NCBI GenBank assembly: GCA_015978205.1 | Contig: JADWMM010000038.1 | Span: forward strand, 1 to 48,426 | Direction: 5' to 3' | Length of the DNA: 48,426 nt | Source of the DNA: Alkaliphilus sp. NP8 | Lineage (GTDB): Bacteria > Bacillota > Clostridia > Peptostreptococcales > Natronincolaceae | In this document: piece by piece, positions 44,771 through 48,426 of the stretch | Layout: every line of letters begins with the position of its first letter | Position numbering within the stretch: the first letter of the stretch is position 1 | The notes under the pieces: generated by a model | The model's database searches: none | What the model saw: only the letters and a program-made list of their open reading frames with translations | What the model was told of the DNA's origin: nothing | Program-made: the position numbers and the translations under genes

Positions 44771-44910
44771 TAAAAAACAGGCAGGTCTCCTGGCTTAAGC
44801 ATCATCGCTCCTATAACCTTCCCAGTTGTCCAGTGGTATAATATAGGAACTCTTCTATTACAGTGGCGGGACCGCGTGGGATTTAAACCCACTTCCCTTT
44901 TAGTCAACAT
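44771..44910 (-). ncRNA. Cobalamin riboswitch
   Basis: Minus strand shows the B12-box class blocks in order: AAAGGGAAGTGGG, GCGGTCCCGCCACTGTAA, CTGGGAAGG and AGCCAGGAGACCTGCCTG. GCCACTG and GCCAGGAGACCTGCC are near-invariant. The aptamer is followed by a terminator and the btuFCD operon, so it turns corrinoid import off when cobalamin is plentiful. Confidence 0.95.
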
Positions 44911-44983
44911 ATATAAACTAAGACTAAGTTTAATATATTTTTTACTACGTTTAGCCTAAAATCGTATTATCTATCAACTGTTA

Positions 44984-45025
44984 AATTCCTATCTAATACT
45001 TAAAAAGTAAGTAAAGATAGGAATT
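44984..45025. repeat. Long inverted repeat upstream of the cobalamin riboswitch
   Basis: AATTCCTATCT and AGATAGGAATT are perfect 11-base arms with a 20-base loop. No T-run follows on either strand. It may be an operator, a weak terminator of the DUF4491 gene or an mRNA end structure. It lies in the 552-base gap between btuF and the DUF4491 gene, the rest of which is riboswitch and AT-rich sequence. Confidence 0.5.
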
Positions 45026-45177
45026 AAAATAATAAAATAAAATATATGTTGAACCTATTTTCTAATATTCAATTTTTCAAATAAAGTATATCATATTATA
45101 TTAAGTATATCTAGCCTTTAGTATTGCAAGAAGTATTTATTATTTCATCAAAAAATTCTAATACTTGACGTTTATGA

Positions 45178-45483
45178 CTATATTTTTTGTTTTTCTTTGT
45201 ATACTCTATTAGGGTTTTGTGGAAAACGCCCTTCTAAAACTCTTTTTTCTTGTTCGAAAACTTCTTTTATACTCCAAAAACAACAAAAAGCAAATATACC
45301 TAAAAAAGTTGAAATGGTTATATTCTGTGTAATCAGTGATCCAACTAATGATAAAACACCCATTAATATAAAAATGAATATACTTTTTTTGCCTAAATAA
45401 TACTCTCCTTTTATTACTATAGGATGAAATATTCCTATTAATATAAATGCAATTAATCCATGTAAAAAACCTAAATAATTCAT
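45178..45483 (-). CDS. DUF4491 family membrane protein
   Basis: 101 residues with three to four TM segments. The pattern LHGLIAFILIGIFHPIVIKG at the start, GKKSIFIFILMGV in the middle, and FWSIKEVFEQEKRVLEGRFP near the end are what I recall of DUF4491 proteins. The charged end (NPNRVYKEKQKI) is cytoplasmic by the positive-inside rule. Function unknown. ATG with GGAGTGG upstream. It stands alone between the ALDH gene and the btu operon. Confidence 0.85.
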   Translation of the reverse strand: MNYLGFLHGLIAFILIGIFHPIVIKGEYYLGKKSIFIFILMGVLSLVGSLITQNITISTFLGIFAFCCFWSIKEVFEQEKRVLEGRFPQNPNRVYKEKQKI

Positions 45484-45596
45484 TTAACCACTCCTAAAAA
45501 TTCTTATTCCAAAACAAGTACCATATAAAAATTTATTAATTATTTTTACATAAAATTATTTGTTTATATCTATTAATGGCACTCAAGTTAATATAA

Positions 45597-46964
45597 TTAT
45601 TTCATAACTTTCTTCAATAAATTTAAATTTTTAAATGGTGGATACCTAAGTGGTATATCTAATAGGTTTGACTTCTTCATTACACTTTTTTTGTGTGAAA
45701 AAGTATCAAAACTTGCTTTCCCATGATATCCTCCCATGCCACTTTCCCCAACACCTCCAAATGATAAAAGTGGATTTGTAATATGTATAATAGTATCATT
45801 TATACAGCCTCCACCAAAACAACTATTATCTATTACGTATCGCTCTTTTTTCTTATCTTGGGTAAATAAGTAAAGTGCCAGTGGCTTAGGATATTTATTT
45901 ACTAGAGAAATAGCTTCGTTTAGTTTTCCAAATTCTAGTACTGGTAATAGAGGCCCAAATATTTCTTCCTTCATAATAAGACTTTCACATGTTACATCAT
46001 CAATTATAGTTGGGGCTATATGCATAGTTTTAGCATTGGATTGCCCACCAAAAACAATATTTTCATTTTGGATTAGATTTAAAAGACGATTAAAGTGCTT
46101 TTCATTAATAACTTTTGGATAATCTTTATTGCTTAAAGGGTTTGTGCCGTAAAATTGAGTAATATACTTTACAATACTACTAATAAGTTTATCTTTTACA
46201 CTGTGATCCACTAATAAATAATCAGGTGCTACACAAGTTTGACCTGCATTTAAAAACTTTCCCCATACAATCCTTTTTGCAGCTAAATCAATATTTGCAG
46301 TTTTATCTACAATACAAGGACTTTTACCACCTAATTCCAATGTTACAGGGGTAAGATGCTTTGAAGCTGCTTCCATTACTATTTTTCCTACTGATACACT
46401 ACCTGTGAAGAAAATATAATCAAATTTTTCATCTAATAATGTTTTGTTAACTTCTCTTCCACCTTGTACAACTGCAATAAACGATTCATCAAAATTCTCT
46501 CTTATAAGCTTATTTATAAGTCTAGACGTATGCTTTGAATAATCTGATGGCTTGACAATAGAGCAATTTCCTGCTGCTATTGCACCTATTAGCGGTGCTA
46601 AGACTAGTTGAAAAGGATAATTCCAAGGCGCCATAATCAATATTACTCCATATGGTTCTGAGTATATGTAACTAGAAGATGGAAAATGTTTTAATGGTGT
46701 TTTTACTTTTTTACATTTTGTCCATTTAGAAAGATGCTTTATAGTATATCTAATCTCTTCTAAAACAATACCAATTTCTGTTTCATAAGCCTCAAATGGA
46801 GCTTTATTTAAATCTTTTTTTAACGCCTCTATTATTTCTTTTTCATTCTCTATTATTGCTTTTCTTAGTATTTTAAGTTTTTCTATACGAAAATTTAAAT
46901 TTTTTGTTCTTCCAGATTTAAAAAACAATCTTTGTTTTTCTATAACTTCTTTAATACTATACAT
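45597..46964 (-). CDS. Aldehyde dehydrogenase (class 3-like)
   Basis: 455 residues, short class 3 ALDH type. Catalytic Cys244 (NAGQTCVAPDY), Glu210 (TLELGGKSPC), the Asn of APWNYPFQL and the NAD(P) turn FFTGSVSVGK are all intact. The C-terminal hydrophobic, basic stretch (PLRYPPFKNLNLLKKVMK) could act as a peripheral membrane anchor as in fatty-aldehyde enzymes. It oxidises an aldehyde to the acid. Its start (ATG 46964) overlaps the decayed alcohol dehydrogenase, which provides its AAAGGG ribosome binding site; the two once formed an alcohol-to-acid pair. It is probably regulated by the TetR protein upstream. Confidence 0.93.
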   Translation of the reverse strand: MYSIKEVIEKQRLFFKSGRTKNLNFRIEKLKILRKAIIENEKEIIEALKKDLNKAPFEAYETEIGIVLEEIRYTIKHLSKWTKCKKVKTPLKHFPSSSYIYSEPYGVILIMAPWNYPFQLVLAPLIGAIAAGNCSIVKPSDYSKHTSRLINKLIRENFDESFIAVVQGGREVNKTLLDEKFDYIFFTGSVSVGKIVMEAASKHLTPVTLELGGKSPCIVDKTANIDLAAKRIVWGKFLNAGQTCVAPDYLLVDHSVKDKLISSIVKYITQFYGTNPLSNKDYPKVINEKHFNRLLNLIQNENIVFGGQSNAKTMHIAPTIIDDVTCESLIMKEEIFGPLLPVLEFGKLNEAISLVNKYPKPLALYLFTQDKKKERYVIDNSCFGGGCINDTIIHITNPLLSFGGVGESGMGGYHGKASFDTFSHKKSVMKKSNLLDIPLRYPPFKNLNLLKKVMK

Positions 46965-47204
46965 ATAATAACCCTTTCATTTGAGGAATTCTTTTATTTG
47001 GTCTAGCTATACGTGCTCCCACTCCCTTTGCACAATCCATTGGAGATCCACCACCAAAACATTATTAACACCCTTACTTTTTATTAGTTTTGGAAGTTGA
47101 TTTATGCTATTCTCTCCATAAATTAACTTAGGCTTACGCCAAGGTACGAAGTAAGAAGCTAATCTTAATATATTTTGATAGGTCCTACAATAAAACTTAT
47201 ACAT
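46957..47204 (-). pseudogene. Remnant of an iron-containing alcohol dehydrogenase
   Basis: The start (ATG 47204, GGAGAAG upstream) encodes a normal Fe-ADH N-terminus, FYCRTYQNILRLASYFVPWR to PKLIYGENS and VNNVLVV. The frame then shifts, giving DLQWIVQREWEHV and a stop at 47007. In another frame the same DNA reads GGSPMDCAKGVGARIARP then NKRIPQMKGLL, the NAD-binding Fe-ADH motif (GGGSxxDxAK), before a stop at 46957. An internal stretch of about 40-60 codons is thus missing with a frameshift, at a GTGGTGG microrepeat, and the whole C-terminal two thirds including the iron site is gone. Not functional. Confidence 0.88.
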
Positions 47205-47245
47205 AACATTACTTCTCCTTTTATTGTAATTTATAATACCCTTTT

Positions 47246-47295
47246 CCAATCGCTAACAATTCTTATCTCCATCTGAACTTAGTCTTTGTTTAATG
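47246..47295. repeat. Dispersed repeat, copy 2
   Basis: It contains TCCATCTGAACTTAGTCTTTG and, on the minus strand, GATAAGAATTGTTAGCGATTGG. It shares the CCATCTGAACT and GATAAGAATTG blocks with copy 1 at 41640-41752, in rearranged spacing. It lies in the leader of the broken alcohol dehydrogenase gene. Confidence 0.5.
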
Positions 47296-47345
47296 ACTTT
47301 ATATTTCATTTATATGTATATAGATTTAAATTATTTTATGTACTT

Positions 47346-47368
47346 TGTCGGCCAACCGACCGATTGGC
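47346..47368. promoter_or_regulatory. TetR-type operator, site 1 (ADH/ALDH promoter)
   Basis: TGTCGGCCAACCGACCGATTG (47346-47366) matches site 2 at 47970-47990 in 17 or 18 of 21 positions and contains GTCGG/CCGAC and CAACCG/CGATTG half-symmetries. It stands out as GC-rich in AT-rich DNA. It lies just beyond the tetR stop, before the ADH/ALDH transcript. Confidence 0.7.
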
Positions 47369-47383
47369 TATAAAAAAAAATTA

Positions 47384-47953
47384 TTATACACTAGACAACA
47401 TATTTGCAATATCTTTAAGTGGAATCTTTTCTACACCAAGCATACGTTGAATTATAAATCCATCCAGAGTTGCCAAAATAATATGAGATAGTATTTTATA
47501 GTCTATTTTTCTATCTTTTAACACCATTTTAATACCGTTTTCAAGTGTTATTCTCCATTCTTTATATCTTTGATTGAATCTTTCTTTAAGAGAATTATTC
47601 CCTATTACAGCATCACTAATTAGATATAGATGGAGCTTTCCTCTTGTTTCAGCACCCAATATTTTTTCGAAAACGACCCTAAATATTTCTTCTGGAACAG
47701 CATCATTCTCAATGTTGCCAATCCATGATAAAAGTTCTTGTGTTACTTGCTTAAGATGAATATCAGTAATGTCATATATAATATCACCTTTACTTGAATA
47801 GTAGTAGTATAATGTTCCTTTACTTATTCCTACTTCTTTGGCAATATCAGCAAGACTAGTATCTTTTACACCCTTTTGGGTAATCAATTTACCAGCCACA
47901 TCAAGTATGTTTTGTCTAGTATCTGTTGTTTTGCTCCCTTTACATTCTTTAAT
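47384..47953 (-). CDS. TetR-family transcriptional repressor
   Basis: About 189 residues. The N-terminal helix-turn-helix reads TSLADIAKEVGISKGTLYYY, exactly TetR. The frame has no ATG before the domain. A GTG at 47899 would start inside the first helix (DTRQNILDVAGKLITQKGV) and lacks a ribosome binding site. An ATT at 47953, seven bases after AGGTG, gives a complete first helix (IKECKGSKTTDTRQNIL), so a rare ATT start is proposed. The C-terminal ligand domain is of the usual size. Two near-identical operator-like sites flank it (47346-47368 and 47970-47990), consistent with repressing itself and the ADH/ALDH genes. Confidence 0.88.
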   Translation of the reverse strand: MKECKGSKTTDTRQNILDVAGKLITQKGVKDTSLADIAKEVGISKGTLYYYYSSKGDIIYDITDIHLKQVTQELLSWIGNIENDAVPEEIFRVVFEKILGAETRGKLHLYLISDAVIGNNSLKERFNQRYKEWRITLENGIKMVLKDRKIDYKILSHIILATLDGFIIQRMLGVEKIPLKDIANMLSSV

Positions 47954-47969
47954 AATTTTTCACCTCACT

Positions 47970-47990
47970 TGTCAGCCGACCAGCCGATTG
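47970..47990. promoter_or_regulatory. TetR-type operator, site 2 (tetR promoter)
   Basis: TGTCAGCCGACCAGCCGATTG lies directly upstream of the tetR ribosome binding site and matches site 1, sharing TGTC-GCC-ACC--CCGATTG. A repressor here would shut off tetR (autoregulation). Confidence 0.7.
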
Positions 47991-48166
47991 AATAATTTAA
48001 TATTATCACTGCAACTTGTTAAAGTCAATATTAGATAAATATACAAGTTTAAAATTTAAAAAGGAAATATTTTAAATTAATTAATCACTTTTTAAGCAAG
48101 TCTCATAAGATATAATGAGAAAGAATAACCTATTCTCAATTATTCATGAAAAAGGAGGCAATAAGA

Positions 48167-48426
48167 ATGACTCATCCATTAGATCCAAAATGCATCCCTA
48201 AATATGAAAACCAACTGTTTATTCCACCTGTATTTAAACCAACTATTGTAAAAGATACAATTACAGGTGAAGAAATAAGTCATAATTATACAATTAGTAT
48301 GGTTCAATTTATGCAACAGATTCTTCCACCTATGTTTCCCGAAACAAAAGTCTGGGGGTTTGAAGGTGCTGTAGAAGATCACTGTAATGGTGAAGTTTCT
48401 TGTTTTCGTAGTACACCAGGTGCTAC
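48167..48426 (+). CDS. Multicopper oxidase, CotA/bilirubin oxidase-like (partial)
   Basis: The frame opens at ATG 48167, eight bases after a perfect AAGGAGG, and runs off the right edge (86 codons seen). It begins MTHPLDPKCIPKYENQLFIP and continues to VQFMQQILPPMFPETKVWGF followed by EGAVEDHCNG. This is the opening of spore-coat CotA-type laccases and related oxidases (pattern LDPxxIPKF...LPIPP...FPxTxVWGYxG). The copper ligands lie beyond the edge. The true end and activity cannot be seen. It is divergent from tetR. Confidence 0.82.
   Translation, partial: MTHPLDPKCIPKYENQLFIPPVFKPTIVKDTITGEEISHNYTISMVQFMQQILPPMFPETKVWGFEGAVEDHCNGEVSCFRSTPGA

Noticed and set aside
48179..48382. Minus-strand frame over the multicopper oxidase start
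   Set aside because: It is antisense to a frame with a perfect ribosome binding site and clear CotA-like sequence, and its product is His/Phe-rich without family features.

Overview
The window is very AT-rich, uses GTG, TTG and possibly ATT starts, has strong AGGAGG-type ribosome binding sites, and carries Hcp, Gram-positive lipoproteins, a split YeeE/YedE transporter and a spore-coat-like multicopper oxidase. This points to an anaerobic, probably spore-forming member of Clostridia, perhaps Peptostreptococcaceae. The family is an inference; there is no rRNA or other marker. Most genes are on the minus strand.

Layout. 1-1.9 kb: an unidentified C-terminal gene fragment, a small conserved clostridial protein, and a lipoprotein nucleosidase of the MTA/SAH family. 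2.2-6.1 kb: hybrid-cluster protein and a chemoreceptor. 6.4-14.4 kb: a purine catabolism operon (xanthine/urate permease and a three-subunit molybdenum hydroxylase) behind a promoter and a structured leader ending in a terminator, preceded by a two-component pair. In that pair the kinase senses through an NMT1/THI5 domain and the regulator ends in a DUF2294-like domain instead of a DNA-binding domain. 14.7-15.4 kb: a NUDIX hydrolase under what looks like a ykkC subtype 2c (nucleoside diphosphate) riboswitch. 15.5-21.1 kb: an SsuABC/TauABC-type transporter, TusA, a LysR regulator and a two-piece YeeE/YedE transporter. 21.25-21.9 kb: a C_GCAxxG_C_C redox lipoprotein with an in-frame TGA directly followed by a bacterial SECIS-like hairpin, so almost certainly a selenoprotein. 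22-26.7 kb: a YbtPQ/IrtAB-like ABC pair and an AraC regulator with Fur boxes. 26.9-29.2 kb: a MerR regulator divergent from a MATE pump, with a classic 19-bp-spaced MerR promoter.

29.4-41.3 kb is the most striking block. A UDP-sugar 4-epimerase converges on an eight-gene, tightly packed minus-strand operon: PelD (fused to an N-terminal pseudo-epimerase), PelE, a PelA-like protein with damaged deacetylase motifs, PelF, PelG, then a CotH-like lipoprotein, a VTC/polyphosphate-polymerase domain protein and a DUF4956 membrane protein. This is a Gram-positive Pel exopolysaccharide system, predicted to be c-di-GMP-controlled through the RxxD site retained in PelD, with an appended CotH/VTC/DUF4956 module of unknown role.

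41.7-45 kb: a BtuFCD cobalamin importer behind a cobalamin riboswitch and terminator. 45.2-48.4 kb: a DUF4491 protein, an aldehyde dehydrogenase, an iron-type alcohol dehydrogenase wrecked by deletions, a TetR regulator flanked by two near-identical operator-like sites, and the start of a multicopper oxidase. Two copies of a palindromic dispersed repeat lie at 41.7 and 47.25 kb. No tRNA, rRNA or CRISPR array was seen.
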